A DNA stretch of 64,000 bases from Arthrobacter alpinus (GCF_001294625.1 NZ_CP012677.1:2108001-2172000), one strand, 5' to 3'. Shown: positions 1-9,036, counted from the stretch's first letter. Notes: generated from the letters alone by a model not told the origin. Program-made: numbers and translations.

Positions 1-756
1 TTCCTGCGGACAAGCGGCGTCCACGCCACCCTGGACAAGGATCCGTGGCATGAGCACGCGTTTGTCCTGAGCATCGACAACGCCGAGCAGTCCCAGGTCA
101 ACCTCGCCCACCCGGAAGAGGTCTTCTACGAGTATCTGCGGCGCATCGCCAATGCCGTGGACCTGGTGAAGCCGGCCGGTGAGCCCATCACGGCCCTGCA
201 CCTGGGCGCCGGAGCCCTGACCTTGGCCCGGTACATCCAGGCCACCCGGCCGGGATCAATCCAGCACGCCGTGGAGCTGGAGCGCGAGCTTCTTGACTTC
301 GTGTTGGAACACCTGCCCCTGCCGGCCGGCACCAACTTGAGCAGCCATGTGGGCGATGCCCGCGAGGAGTTAGGCGCGCTGCCGGCGCAGCTAACGTTCG
401 ACGTCGTCATCCTGGACATTTTCAGCGGACCCGACGCGCCGGCCCACCTTGCCTGCGCGGACTTCTACCGCGAGGCCGCGGCGGTGCTGGCACCGGGCGG
501 GATCCTGGCCGTCAACGTGGGTGACGAGCCCGGGTTCACGCTGGTGACTAGCCAGACCAAGGCGCTGCAGGAGGCCATGTCCCATGTGGCCGCTTATGGC
601 ACAAGCATGCTATTCACCCGCCGCTACCCGGGCAACATTATCCTGCTCGGCAGCAACAGCCCCTGGCCGGCGGACTGGGGGCAGGCCCTGCTCGCTGCGG
701 GCCCGCACCCGGGCACCGTCATGGCCGGCGTGGAACTGGACGAGCTGACCGGCTAA
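1..756 (+). CDS. Spermidine synthase-like (aminopropyltransferase-fold) protein, 5' end missing
   Basis: The reading frame is open from the first base of the window, so the start lies upstream; 251 residues are visible. The fold is that of a SAM/decarboxy-SAM-binding Rossmann methyltransferase of the spermidine synthase family: a nucleotide-binding loop LHLGAGALTLARY near visible residue 67, and the acidic motif VVILDIFSGPDAPAHL where true spermidine synthases carry their catalytic aspartate region. Many actinobacterial members of this family have no shown polyamine role, so the substrate is unknown. It is followed by about 220 bp without a gene and faces the minus-strand flotillin locus tail to tail. 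Confidence 0.8.
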   Translation, partial: FLRTSGVHATLDKDPWHEHAFVLSIDNAEQSQVNLAHPEEVFYEYLRRIANAVDLVKPAGEPITALHLGAGALTLARYIQATRPGSIQHAVELERELLDFVLEHLPLPAGTNLSSHVGDAREELGALPAQLTFDVVILDIFSGPDAPAHLACADFYREAAAVLAPGGILAVNVGDEPGFTLVTSQTKALQEAMSHVAAYGTSMLFTRRYPGNIILLGSNSPWPADWGQALLAAGPHPGTVMAGVELDELTG

Positions 757-977
757 TCCCTACGCTCTCGCAGCTTGGGCGGATTTTTCCCGAACGCTAT
801 CGCACTTTTGCTGGGTGGGTAGTGGTGAACCCTGAGCCACGCCCCTGGCGGTAGCGGCTACCGTTGCAACATGCCACCACTGCGGCCGCGGCGCATCGGC
901 ACCCGGCGATGTGCACTGCGGCAATGCTGCTCACACCAATAAGCGCGCCCCTCAAGCAGCGTCAGTCGCGGCGCCGC
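757..977. other. Intergenic region between convergent genes
   Basis: About 220 bp between two genes that end towards each other. I see no convincing coding frame and no clear T-tailed hairpin. Confidence 0.4.
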
Positions 978-1220
978 TCATTCATCGTGTTTGAGAAACT
1001 CGGGCATAGCTTCCACATAGACCGTCTGCGGCGGTTCGAAATACATCACGAGGACCCTCTCGCCGACAGGATAATAACTTGTGCCGTCGTAGGGGCAGGC
1101 CATGAACGCGTTGGTGCCGCCCTGGAAAGCCAGCATGACCTCGCCTAGAGTATCCGGACCGATCATCCCCGTGACACGGCCAATCTTCCCCGTCAGGCTC
1201 CGGTCAAGATCCCTACGCAC
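978..1220 (-). CDS. Small NfeD-like OB-fold protein next to flotillin
   Basis: This 80-residue protein starts at a GTG that overlaps the last 8 bases of the upstream flotillin gene, so the two are almost certainly translated together. The pattern LTGKIGRVTGMIGPDTLGEV followed by a YYPVGERVLVMYF strand resembles the C-terminal OB-fold of NfeD proteins, which normally accompany SPFH/flotillin proteins and tune membrane microdomains. It has no protease domain and no membrane segment, unlike full-length NfeD. The family call rests on the pattern plus the neighbour; function is inferred. Confidence 0.6.
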   Translation of the reverse strand: MRRDLDRSLTGKIGRVTGMIGPDTLGEVMLAFQGGTNAFMACPYDGTSYYPVGERVLVMYFEPPQTVYVEAMPEFLKHDE

Positions 1221-2616
1221 GGGGCGTCTCCGGCGGCTGTGGTGCTGGCGTTTTCCCGTTCTTGAGCGCGTGCGTCAGCGCCGGAAGGTAGTTGCCCACT
1301 TGGGAGAGGATGCCGCCCACCATGGTGTTTAGGCCGTCACCGCCGTTGAGCACCGTCAGCTGCCCCACATGGGCAAATGGTTCGGCGGCGGCTGCCACAA
1401 TGGCCGGCATGTTTTCGGCCAGTTGCTGGCTGATGACGGCTTCCTGGTTGGTTCCCAAGGCCTCCGCACGAGCTTTGATGCCCTCGGCCTCGGCCAGTGC
1501 CCTGGCCTTGATAGCCGACGCCGCTGCGTCCCCACGCGCCTTGGTTGCGGCTGCTTCTGCCTCACCGGTGACTCTGGTGGCTCCGGCGGTGGCCGCGGCC
1601 GCCGTCGCATTGGCCTGCGCCTCAAGCTCGGTCTTCCGTGCCCGGGCCTCGGCTGCACTGATATCAGCGGCTTTCTGGGCCTCCGCCTCGGTGCGTTGCG
1701 CGTACGCCTTGGCATCGGCCGGTTTGCGCACGGAGGTCTGCAGCTTTTGCTCCTCACGATCAGCTTCCAGCTTGGCCACCTGTGTTTCCTGCACCACCAC
1801 CTGCTGACGTGCGCTTGCCTCAGCCAGCGGCCCTGCCTGAGCGGCGTTAGCCTTGGCCGTTTCCGCGTTGGCAAGCGCCGCCGATTGTCTGATCGCCGAG
1901 ATGCTTTGCGCGTCGGCTATCAACGAGGCCGCCTCCGCTTCCTTTTCGGCCGCTTCACGGTTCCGTGTGGCCTCGGCGATGCGCGCCTCCATGACCACCT
2001 GGGCAATGTGCGGTTTTGCCAGGTTTTGGATATAGCCGGTGGGGTCTTCCAAATCTTTGATCTGCAGCGAATCCACCACCAGTCCCAGCTTCTCCATTTC
2101 AATGCCGCTGGCGCTGCGCACCTGGGAGGCGAGCTTGTCGCGTTCCCTGATGATTTCCTCCACCGTCATGCTGCCAATGATGGAACGCAGATGACCCTCA
2201 AAGACGTTGTACACCTGGCTTTCCATCTTGGGCTGCTGCCCTAGGAAACGCCGGGCGGCATTGGCGATGAACGGCGTCGAATCCCCTATTTTGAAGATGA
2301 CCACGCCTTGGACCACCACCGGGATGCCCTGAGAGGTGACGCAGTTGACCTGCAGTTCGGTCTCATTAAGTGTCAGGGACAGCGTCCGCACGGTTTGCAG
2401 GCCCGGGATCACGAAGGCCCCCTTGCCGGTGACGATCTTAAAGTCCATGCCGTCGGTGGTGCCCACATTGCCACGGGTGAAACCGGAGATGATCAAGGCC
2501 TCATTGGGTTCGGCCACCTGCCACATCATTTTCACACCAGCCCGGATCAGCAGGAGGATTATCACCACAGCAACAATCACAACGACTGCGGGTATGAACG
2601 GGGTTATGTATTGCAT
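1213..2616 (-). CDS. Flotillin-like SPFH/band 7 domain protein
   Basis: This 467-residue protein has one N-terminal membrane segment (residues about 5-28, rich in V and I), an SPFH/band 7 domain up to about residue 200 (for example GVVIFKIGD and SIIGSMTVEEIIRERDKLAS), then a long Ala/Glu-rich coiled coil (about 200-400) with repeated AEA and KA units, and a Pro-rich tail. This order matches bacterial flotillins such as FloT/YuaG, which scaffold membrane microdomains. The stop codon overlaps the GTG of the small NfeD-like gene. The Ala-rich coiled coil gives strong GC skew and long spurious frames on the other strand. Confidence 0.9.
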   Translation of the reverse strand: MQYITPFIPAVVVIVAVVIILLLIRAGVKMMWQVAEPNEALIISGFTRGNVGTTDGMDFKIVTGKGAFVIPGLQTVRTLSLTLNETELQVNCVTSQGIPVVVQGVVIFKIGDSTPFIANAARRFLGQQPKMESQVYNVFEGHLRSIIGSMTVEEIIRERDKLASQVRSASGIEMEKLGLVVDSLQIKDLEDPTGYIQNLAKPHIAQVVMEARIAEATRNREAAEKEAEAASLIADAQSISAIRQSAALANAETAKANAAQAGPLAEASARQQVVVQETQVAKLEADREEQKLQTSVRKPADAKAYAQRTEAEAQKAADISAAEARARKTELEAQANATAAAATAGATRVTGEAEAAATKARGDAAASAIKARALAEAEGIKARAEALGTNQEAVISQQLAENMPAIVAAAAEPFAHVGQLTVLNGGDGLNTMVGGILSQVGNYLPALTHALKNGKTPAPQPPETPRA

Positions 2617-2904
2617 GACCAGGTCCTTTCAACGAAGAGGAACGGTCGCGGCGGTGAACCCTGGCCCGAAGCCAGGACGAATCCCAACGGCCTGAATATG
2701 AAGTTATGGGCCAGCCCTGACCAGAGCGCCTGGCCGGTGAAGTCCGCTAGGACCAAAAATACTCGCTATTTCTTGGCGTAGGCCGAGTACAGCCGAGGAA
2801 TTTTGGCGTCCCCGTCTGGCGGCCACCGCGGCGATGTGACCCCTCAACGGCTCGTAAGCACCGCGGCGATGTGACCCCTCAACGGAGCAGTATGAGCCAG
2901 CTGG
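2617..2904. other. Flotillin upstream region
   Basis: About 290 bp between the start of the flotillin gene and the end of rsmD, both on the minus strand. It must hold the flotillin promoter, but I cannot place the -35/-10 elements with confidence. It also contains a 27-bp direct repeat near the rsmD end, listed separately. No gene is visible. Confidence 0.5.
2824..2885. repeat. Two direct copies of a 27-bp sequence
   Basis: The 27-bp sequence beginning caccgcggcgatgtgaccc occurs at 2824-2850 and again, identically, at 2859-2885, separated by 8 bp. It lies just past the rsmD stop codon. The 35-bp period could reflect a local duplication or paired protein-binding sites; no palindrome is obvious inside it. 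Confidence 0.85.
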
Positions 2905-3483
2905 CTACTCCCCCGCCGGCTCGGCAAACCAGAGCCGTGTCTCCCCGTATTTCTTCCCCGACAACAGCTCCAACGACACCGGCCAGCTCGGCTGGGGCGT
3001 GCGGGCAGAGCGCTCCACCACAACCACCGCATAGCTGCTCAGCCGGGGCCCCAATAACTCCAGCACCAAGGTGAGTTCCTCCTCGGTCAGCGGGTAGGGC
3101 GGGTCCAAGAAGACCAGATCCCACTGGTCCACGCCCGCGTCGGCTACGCGTGCCATAAACGATTCAACCTTGGAACGCTGAACCTTCACCACCTTGGACC
3201 CCAAGACCTTGTTGACAAGTTCGGCGTTAAGCTGGCAGACGGCGGCGGCCTTGTCGTTGAACTCCACCAACTCCACCGATTTGGCTCCACGGCTGGCGCT
3301 TTCCACCCCCAGGGAGCCGGACCCGGCGTAGAGGTCCAGCACCCGGGCGTCGGCGAGCATGTTCAATGACTCGAGCCGGGAAAACAACGCCTCCTTGACC
3401 CTGTCCGTGGTGGGTCTGGTGCCTTCCCCGGGCACCGACACCAGCGGCATGCCGCCAGCTGCCCCGGCAACAATGCGGCTCAC
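2905..3483 (-). CDS. rsmD: 16S rRNA (guanine(966)-N2)-methyltransferase
   Basis: RsmD methylates G966 of 16S rRNA in the 30S subunit. The protein has the SAM-binding loop VLDLYAGSGSLGVE (about residues 48-61) and the N2-guanine catalytic motif DPPY in WDLVFLDPPYPL. I chose the GTG at 3483 because it gives the family's usual start (SRIVAG) and has a GAGG ribosome site seven bases upstream; a GTG at 3498 would add five residues. It is the last gene of the thiL-DAK2-recG-rsmD run. At 192 residues it has the normal length. Confidence 0.92.
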   Translation of the reverse strand: MSRIVAGAAGGMPLVSVPGEGTRPTTDRVKEALFSRLESLNMLADARVLDLYAGSGSLGVESASRGAKSVELVEFNDKAAAVCQLNAELVNKVLGSKVVKVQRSKVESFMARVADAGVDQWDLVFLDPPYPLTEEELTLVLELLGPRLSSYAVVVVERSARTPQPSWPVSLELLSGKKYGETRLWFAEPAGE

Positions 3484-3510
3484 TGCACTGCCTCGCACGT
3501 CTTTGGTTCA

Positions 3511-5724
3511 CTAGCCACGTTCAAGGAATGCCTCATTCTTCTCCGTCACATACGTTTCAATTTCAAGTTTTAGCGCCGGGTGGAACTCAAGGCCCGGATC
3601 GGCCGCCACAATCTCTGTGGCATCCGCCCGGGCGCGTTCGATCAGTTCCCCATCTCGCAACACGCTGAGCATGCGCAGGCCGGTCCGCCCGCCTGACTGC
3701 CTGGCCCCCAGGATGTCACCCTCGCGCCGCAACTCCAGGTCCTCCCGCGCCAGGACAAACCCGTCAATTGTAGCCTCCACAGCGGCCAGGCGCTTCCGGC
3801 TCGGATGCCCCGGTTCCAGACTCGTCACCAGCAGGCACGTCCCCGGATGACCGCCGCGCCCAACCCGCCCACGCAGCTGGTGAAGCTGTGACATCCCAAA
3901 CCTGTCGGCATCCAGGATCACCATCAAGGTGGCGTTGTGGACATCCACACCCACCTCGATCACCGTGGTGGAGACCAAAACGTCAATGTTACCGGCGGTA
4001 AACTCCGCCATGGTCTCCTGCTTGTCCCCTGTGTCCAGCCGGCCGTGAAGTGCCTGGATGCGGGTGCCTGTTAGGGCCGGGACCGTGCGCAAATACTCGA
4101 CGACGTCAAGCACCCCGGCCATGGGGCGCGCCTCACCGCCCCTGATCTCGGCCGGCTCGATCACCGAATCTGGGTCGTCACCGATCTTCGGGCAAACAAC
4201 ATAGACCTGGTGCCCGGCGTCGACCTCTTCCCGGGTGCGCGCCCACACCCGCTTCTCCCAGCCCGGGTGCTCGGCCAACGGGGCCACATGGGTGGTGATG
4301 GGTGCGCGCCCGGCCGGCAACTCCGTCAGCTCGGAGACTTCCAGATCACCAAAAACGGTCATGGCCACTGTGCGCGGGATGGGGGTGGCCGTCATGACCA
4401 AAAGGTGCGCAGGCTTGTGCGCCTTGGAGCGCAGGGCATCGCGCTGTTCAACACCAAAACGGTGCTGCTCATCAACAACAATCAGGCCCAGATCGGCAAA
4501 TTGCACATTCTCGGACAGCAGCGCGTGGGTGCCGATTACGATTCCGGCCTCCCCGGAGGCGGCGGCCAGCATAGCCTTCTTGCGGGCGACTGCCGTCAAT
4601 GATCCCGCCAGCAGGGTCAGCGTTGTGGCGTGGGGGCCGCCCAGGAGGGGCCCGGAGCCCAGCCCGCCCAGCAGAGCGGCGATGGAGCGCAGATGCTGGG
4701 CGGCGAGAACCTCGGTGGGGGCCAGGAACGCCGCCTGGCCTCCGGCGTCGACCACTTGAAGCATGGCGCGCAAAGCGATCACGGTCTTGCCCGAACCCAC
4801 CTCCCCCTGCAACAGCCTGTGCATGGGGTGGCCCGCCGCAATCTCCGCGGCGATCACCTCGCCAATCTCGCGCTGCCCCGTTGTGAGCGTGTAGGGCAGT
4901 TGCGCGTCGAACGCGTCCAACAGACCGCCCGGGCGCAACGGCCGACCCGTGGCGTCCTGGTGCACAGCCTCGAACCGTTTCTGGGCCAGAGAGGTCTGCA
5001 GGGCCAGCGCTTCCTGGTAGCGGAACCGCTTCCTGGCGCGGGGGAAGTCCTCCATGCTGGTGGGCCGGTGGATCAGCTCATAGGCCTCCCACAGCGGGAT
5101 CAGTCTTTCCCGTGCGGCAAACTTCGGCGGCACCGGATCCGGCACGCGCGCCAAGTCAAGGGCTGGCAGCAGGGCCTCGATGACATCCTCGGTTTTCCAG
5201 CTGGGGAATTTGGCCGTTGCCGGGTAGATGGGCACGGGTTTGGCGGCCTGGACCTCCACCTCGTGCTCGGCCAGTTCGTCGTCGGGCAACAGAACATAGC
5301 CGGGGTTGGTGAGTGACTTGTTCCCGCCGTAGAGGGTGACCTTGCCTGAAAACATGGCCAGCACACCGGGCTGGAGCTCCTTTTTCGCCTTGAAACCATT
5401 GAAGAAGCTGATCTTCAGCGCCGATGGCCGGCCCGAGTTGTCGGTGATGACAACGTCGCTGATGGTGCCCTTGCGGGTTTGCATGTACCGGGTGGACAGG
5501 CCCACGACGCGGGCGAGGATGGTGACTTCCTCATCCAAGGGCAGCTGGTTCAGATCGGTCAGGTCCCCGCGGGCCAGGTAGCGGCGCGGGAATTGGTGCA
5601 GCATCTCCCCGACGGTGGTGATTTCCAGCGCCTTGGCCACCGATTTGGCCGTGGCGACACCCACCAGCCGTGACAGCTCCAGGCCCAGATCCGTATAGGC
5701 GGCGCTGGGGTCAGAGGAGGTCAT
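3511..5724 (-). CDS. recG: ATP-dependent DNA helicase RecG
   Basis: RecG remodels stalled replication forks and branched DNA. The 737-residue protein shows the N-terminal wedge/OB domain, then helicase motifs in order: Walker A LLQGEVGSGKT (about residue 308), the DEQH box in VVDEQHRFGVEQ, motif III MTATPIPRT, and the C-terminal helicase motifs, including STTVIEVGVDV and QLRGRVGRGG. Its ATG lies inside the end of the DAK2 gene (14-bp overlap) with no clear ribosome site, which suggests translational coupling. The recG-rsmD order is conserved in many bacteria. Confidence 0.96.
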   Translation of the reverse strand: MTSSDPSAAYTDLGLELSRLVGVATAKSVAKALEITTVGEMLHQFPRRYLARGDLTDLNQLPLDEEVTILARVVGLSTRYMQTRKGTISDVVITDNSGRPSALKISFFNGFKAKKELQPGVLAMFSGKVTLYGGNKSLTNPGYVLLPDDELAEHEVEVQAAKPVPIYPATAKFPSWKTEDVIEALLPALDLARVPDPVPPKFAARERLIPLWEAYELIHRPTSMEDFPRARKRFRYQEALALQTSLAQKRFEAVHQDATGRPLRPGGLLDAFDAQLPYTLTTGQREIGEVIAAEIAAGHPMHRLLQGEVGSGKTVIALRAMLQVVDAGGQAAFLAPTEVLAAQHLRSIAALLGGLGSGPLLGGPHATTLTLLAGSLTAVARKKAMLAAASGEAGIVIGTHALLSENVQFADLGLIVVDEQHRFGVEQRDALRSKAHKPAHLLVMTATPIPRTVAMTVFGDLEVSELTELPAGRAPITTHVAPLAEHPGWEKRVWARTREEVDAGHQVYVVCPKIGDDPDSVIEPAEIRGGEARPMAGVLDVVEYLRTVPALTGTRIQALHGRLDTGDKQETMAEFTAGNIDVLVSTTVIEVGVDVHNATLMVILDADRFGMSQLHQLRGRVGRGGHPGTCLLVTSLEPGHPSRKRLAAVEATIDGFVLAREDLELRREGDILGARQSGGRTGLRMLSVLRDGELIERARADATEIVAADPGLEFHPALKLEIETYVTEKNEAFLERG

Positions 5725-6700
5725 GGGCGTCGTTGGCGGCAGTGGGGCTGAGCGCGGAGATGCTCACATTGCTTGGATCACCCACGGCCTGGATGGCGTC
5801 AAGGGCTATGGTGGGCGACGGAACATGGACGTGGACCCGCCACGGGTACGCGCCTGTGTCATCGGCTGTTTCGGTCACGGCGCTCATGATGACAGAGTCA
5901 CCCAGCTCGTCCAGTTGCATTCGCAGCCCTGCCGCCGCCAAGGGGGTCAAGTTGATGGTGCACATGACTTCCACACCGTCTTGCTCCGGCATGGTCAGGG
6001 CAATGTTGGGGTCCTGGACTTTGTAGCCGGAGAGCCCGTCCAGCAGTTGCTCCTGCAGCGGTTCGCCCAAAACCACGGAGCGCAGGCAGTCAAGGATCAG
6101 CAGCAGCCCCACGCCTCCGGCATCCACCACATGCGCGTCGGCCAGGACGCCCAGCTGGGATTCGGTGAGCACCACTGCGTCGTAGGCGGCCTGCACTGCT
6201 GCGTCAAGGGTTTGAGCCAGCGCCTGGTTGGAGTCATCCCCGTTCAGGGACCCCTCCATGATCGATGCCCCGCGCGCCGCAGCCTCCAACACCGAGAGCA
6301 TGGTGCCGGGCACGGGTTCACTCAGAGCGCTCCAGGCCCGCAGTTGGGCGCGTTGCAAGGATGCCGCCAGCAAGGGTGCGCTGAGCCGGGACTGGCCGGC
6401 CAGAGGTTCGGCCATGGCGCTAAGGAACACCGAAAACAAGGTGCCCGAATTTCCGCGGGCTTGTTCCATGGCGGCACGGGCGGCGGCGGCGAGTGTGGCA
6501 CCGACGTCGCACGGCTCCATGTCGGCCAACGCCTGAGACGCCGACCTGACGGTGAGGTAGAGGTTTGTGCCCGTATCGGCATCCGCGACCGGGTAGATGT
6601 TGATGGCGTTGAGCCGGTCGCTGTGATTGGCAAGGGTTTGTTCCGCCATGGCCAGCCATCGGCGAATTACGGGGGCAGTGGCGGCAATCTTAGACTGCAA
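5711..6700 (-). CDS. DAK2 (DhaL/FakA-type) domain protein
   Basis: The N-terminal part matches the DhaL ATP/Mg-binding domain shared by dihydroxyacetone kinases and fatty-acid kinase FakA: INIYPVADADTGTN aligns with the family's NVFPVPDGDTGTN, with the metal-binding aspartates kept and a Gly changed to Ala. A second DhaL motif is VVDAGGVGLLLIL. The protein has 329 residues against about 550 in FakA, so most of the FakA C-terminal region is absent or reduced. It overlaps both thiL and recG. The start is a TTG at 6700; an ATG at 6649 is possible. The substrate is unknown; a fatty-acid-kinase role is inference. Confidence 0.82.
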   Translation of the reverse strand: MQSKIAATAPVIRRWLAMAEQTLANHSDRLNAINIYPVADADTGTNLYLTVRSASQALADMEPCDVGATLAAAARAAMEQARGNSGTLFSVFLSAMAEPLAGQSRLSAPLLAASLQRAQLRAWSALSEPVPGTMLSVLEAAARGASIMEGSLNGDDSNQALAQTLDAAVQAAYDAVVLTESQLGVLADAHVVDAGGVGLLLILDCLRSVVLGEPLQEQLLDGLSGYKVQDPNIALTMPEQDGVEVMCTINLTPLAAAGLRMQLDELGDSVIMSAVTETADDTGAYPWRVHVHVPSPTIALDAIQAVGDPSNVSISALSPTAANDAHDLL

Positions 6701-7706
6701 AATGGTCCCATCCCACAGCGCCTGTTATGACGCTTCGTAAGTTCTGTCCGCTGATGGTGACAGCCGGTTGATTGGCTTCCGCAGACACTACCGAGCCTAT
6801 CCTAATGAACCCGGCTGGAAGTGTCGTGGCAGCAGGGAATGTGGATAAAATACCGTGATCCTCCCCGCCTGTGAGGACCCACTCCAGCGAGTCTGCCCCC
6901 AGTGCGGCAGCGGTGTCCTCCAGAGCGGTGGCGAGTTCTCTAAGAACGCCGGCGTCCAGGTCCAATCCGGTGCCGCTGGCCGCGGCTAGGCGCCCGGCGT
7001 CGCGCAGTAGGCCGTCGGAAATATCCATCATGGCGGTGGCTCCGGCACGCGCACCGGCGGGCCCGGCAACCAGCGGAGGCCACGGCCTGTTGAACAGCTC
7101 AGCGGCATGCGCGGCGGCCGGTGTGTACCGGTCCGGGACGATCGTGCTTTCCTGCAGTGCCCAGCCTGCCGCGGACACTCCGAGGTTGCCGCACACAGCT
7201 ATCTGGTCACCGGGGCGGGCCCCGCTGCGCAGCACGGGATCGCGTCCCTCCAGGGAGCCGGTGACGGCCACTGTGACAACGAGTTCCGAACCAGCGGAGA
7301 GGTCCCCACCGGCCACCGAACACGCGCCGGCACCCAGTGCAACGATGGCCGCGCTCAAACCGTCGGCCAGGTCCTCAACCCAGCTGACCGGCGTCGTGCC
7401 CGGAAGGGTGAGGCTGACCACCATGGCGGTGGCCTCGGCGCCCATGGCGTTGATGTCGGAGAGGTTTTGGGCGGCGGCCTTCCATCCCACATCAAAGCCG
7501 GTGGTGGCGTAGCCATTGGGCCAACGCAGGCGGAAGTCCTGATCCTGTACCTGGGTGTCGATGGAGATGACGGTGCGGCCGTCGGGGGCGGCGATGATGG
7601 CGGCGTCGTCTCCGGGGCCCAGAATCGTGGAGGTGCCGGCGTGCAGGCGCGGGAAGATGCGCGCCAGAAGCTCGGATTCGGAGAGTTGGGCCACGGTGAG
7701 TCTCAT
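6690..7706 (-). CDS. thiL: Thiamine-monophosphate kinase
   Basis: ThiL phosphorylates thiamine monophosphate to the active cofactor thiamine pyrophosphate. Visible motifs are the Mg/ATP site GPGDDAAII (about residues 30-38), SIDTQVQDQDF (the family's D-x-x-V-x-x-x-x-F region), MMDISDGLLRDAGRLA and LTGGEDHGIL. Length (338) is normal. The gene opens the operon and overlaps the DAK2 gene by 11 bp. The upstream region (7707-7826) is shared with the divergent DUF2630 gene and should hold both promoters. Confidence 0.94.
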   Translation of the reverse strand: MRLTVAQLSESELLARIFPRLHAGTSTILGPGDDAAIIAAPDGRTVISIDTQVQDQDFRLRWPNGYATTGFDVGWKAAAQNLSDINAMGAEATAMVVSLTLPGTTPVSWVEDLADGLSAAIVALGAGACSVAGGDLSAGSELVVTVAVTGSLEGRDPVLRSGARPGDQIAVCGNLGVSAAGWALQESTIVPDRYTPAAAHAAELFNRPWPPLVAGPAGARAGATAMMDISDGLLRDAGRLAAASGTGLDLDAGVLRELATALEDTAAALGADSLEWVLTGGEDHGILSTFPAATTLPAGFIRIGSVVSAEANQPAVTISGQNLRSVITGAVGWDHFAV

Positions 7707-7826
7707 GCTTTAACCGTAGCGGGTGGGACTGACATCGCTTGGCCCTCGCCGTCGCCAGAAAACCGAACTACCCTGAATTTGGATAGTGACGTAGGTCAGC
7801 GCAACCAACAACCAAGGAGATGCGGG

Positions 7827-8069
7827 ATGGACAACAGCCAAGTGCACCACATGATCGAGGAGCTGGTCCGGGCTGAACAAGAGTTGCGGGAAGCCACAGC
7901 CGATCAGTCCCAACTGCCCGCGCGCGCTGCAGAGCTGCGCGCCATCGAGGTCCAGCTGGACCGGTGCTGGGACCTGTTGCGCCAGCGCGGGGCGAGAATC
8001 CGTGCAGGCGCAAATCCCGACGACGCGCAACTGCGCTCGGAAAGCGAGGTTGAGGGCTACCGCCAGTAG
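7827..8069 (+). CDS. DUF2630 family protein
   Basis: This 80-residue acidic, helical protein shows the DUF2630 pattern: an N-terminal HHMIEELVRAEQELRE helix, the core LDRCWDLLRQRGARI, and the end VEGYRQ. The family is common in actinobacteria and has no established function. The ATG at 7827 follows a good ribosome site (aaggag) six to eight bases upstream. It is transcribed away from thiL. Confidence 0.85.
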   Translation: MDNSQVHHMIEELVRAEQELREATADQSQLPARAAELRAIEVQLDRCWDLLRQRGARIRAGANPDDAQLRSESEVEGYRQ

Positions 8070-8128
8070 CGGCCCACATAGCGCCCAACCCATTGCACCG
8101 GGCGTCCAATCCTGCAAAACTGCTGCCA

Positions 8129-8917
8129 ATGGACATTAAAGAGCGCTACCTTCTTACTTACGACGAACAACTGCGCACCGACGCCGAAACGCCCAGCGCA
8201 TTGCGCGTGAGCCGCTGGGGTCCGCTGCGACTGGCCACCTTTGCGGGAGGTCTTGGCTTCATCACGTATAGGGATTTGGGCGGAGCCGTGGCTGCGGACA
8301 TGCCGGGGCTGGTGTCCGCCGCCCTGGCCCACTACCGCACAGATCCCGAGATCTACAAGGTTGAGTGGAAGGCGCGCCTGCACGATGCCTCTCCGGGGCT
8401 GCCCGAGGCCCTTGTGGCGCTAGGGTTCGTCGCCGAAGAGGCCGAATCCATCATGATGGGCCCGCTCGAGGGCTTATGCACCAACGCTCCTGTGCCCCCT
8501 GGCGTCACATTGCGGACAGTCACCACCGAGGACGACGTGCGTGCCATGTCCGCCATGGCCGACGAGGCCTTCGGCGAAGCAGTCGACACACGCCAGGCTG
8601 ATGCCCTGCTGGCCCGCCTGGACCGCAACGACGGCATGGAACTCTGGGTTGCGGAAATTGAGCGACGCATGGTTAGTTGCGGCCGGCTCGAGCCGGTGCA
8701 CGGCACGGAATTCGTTGGTATTTGGGGTGGGGCCACCCTCGAGGCCTACCGCGGCCGTGGCATCTACCGGGCCCTGACCGCAGCACGGGCCCGCTCCGCG
8801 ATGGCGCAGGGCAAGACCTTGGTCCACAGCGACTCGTCCGAGTTTTCGCGCCCCATCTTGGAACGCTCGGGCCTGCTGAAGGTCTCCACCACCATTCCGT
8901 ACTACTGGAGGAAGTGA
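8129..8917 (+). CDS. GNAT family N-acetyltransferase
   Basis: This 262-residue protein has the GNAT acetyl-CoA-binding loop in its C-terminal half: ATLEAYRGRGIYRALTAA (motif A, R/Q-x-x-G-x-G/A), followed by HSDSSEFSRPILERSGL, the usual last strand and helix. The N-terminal half has no recognised domain. The substrate cannot be read from the sequence. The ATG at 8129 was preferred over an in-frame ATG at 8093 because the encoded start MDIKERYL is more protein-like; the ribosome site is weak for both. Confidence 0.8.
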   Translation: MDIKERYLLTYDEQLRTDAETPSALRVSRWGPLRLATFAGGLGFITYRDLGGAVAADMPGLVSAALAHYRTDPEIYKVEWKARLHDASPGLPEALVALGFVAEEAESIMMGPLEGLCTNAPVPPGVTLRTVTTEDDVRAMSAMADEAFGEAVDTRQADALLARLDRNDGMELWVAEIERRMVSCGRLEPVHGTEFVGIWGGATLEAYRGRGIYRALTAARARSAMAQGKTLVHSDSSEFSRPILERSGLLKVSTTIPYYWRK

Positions 8918-8982
8918 TGCACGACGCCGGGCACCCACCACCCACTCCCGGCCCGCCACGGCGCGGGCCAGCAAAAGTGAAA

Positions 8983-9014
8983 ACCCCGCTGCGGAAATGA
9001 ATCCGCGGCGGGGT
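8983..9014 (-). terminator. Rho-independent terminator of hutU (possibly bidirectional)
   Basis: Arms of 13 bp (8983-8995 and 9002-9014) pair with one mismatch around a 6-nt loop. Read on the minus strand the stem is followed by TTTTCACTTTT, directly downstream of the hutU stop. On the plus strand it also follows the GNAT gene but lacks a good T-run. Confidence 0.85.
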
Positions 9015-9036
9015 CTTCGCCGTCAAACTGGGGCGC

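Noticed and set aside
1369-2244. 291-codon plus-strand open frame opposite flotillin
   Set aside because: Arises from the Ala/Glu repeat composition of the coiled coil on the coding strand; no domain.
5723-6730. 335-codon plus-strand open frame opposite the DAK2 gene
   Set aside because: Antisense to a conserved gene, with His/Gly/Gln-rich, non-protein-like sequence.
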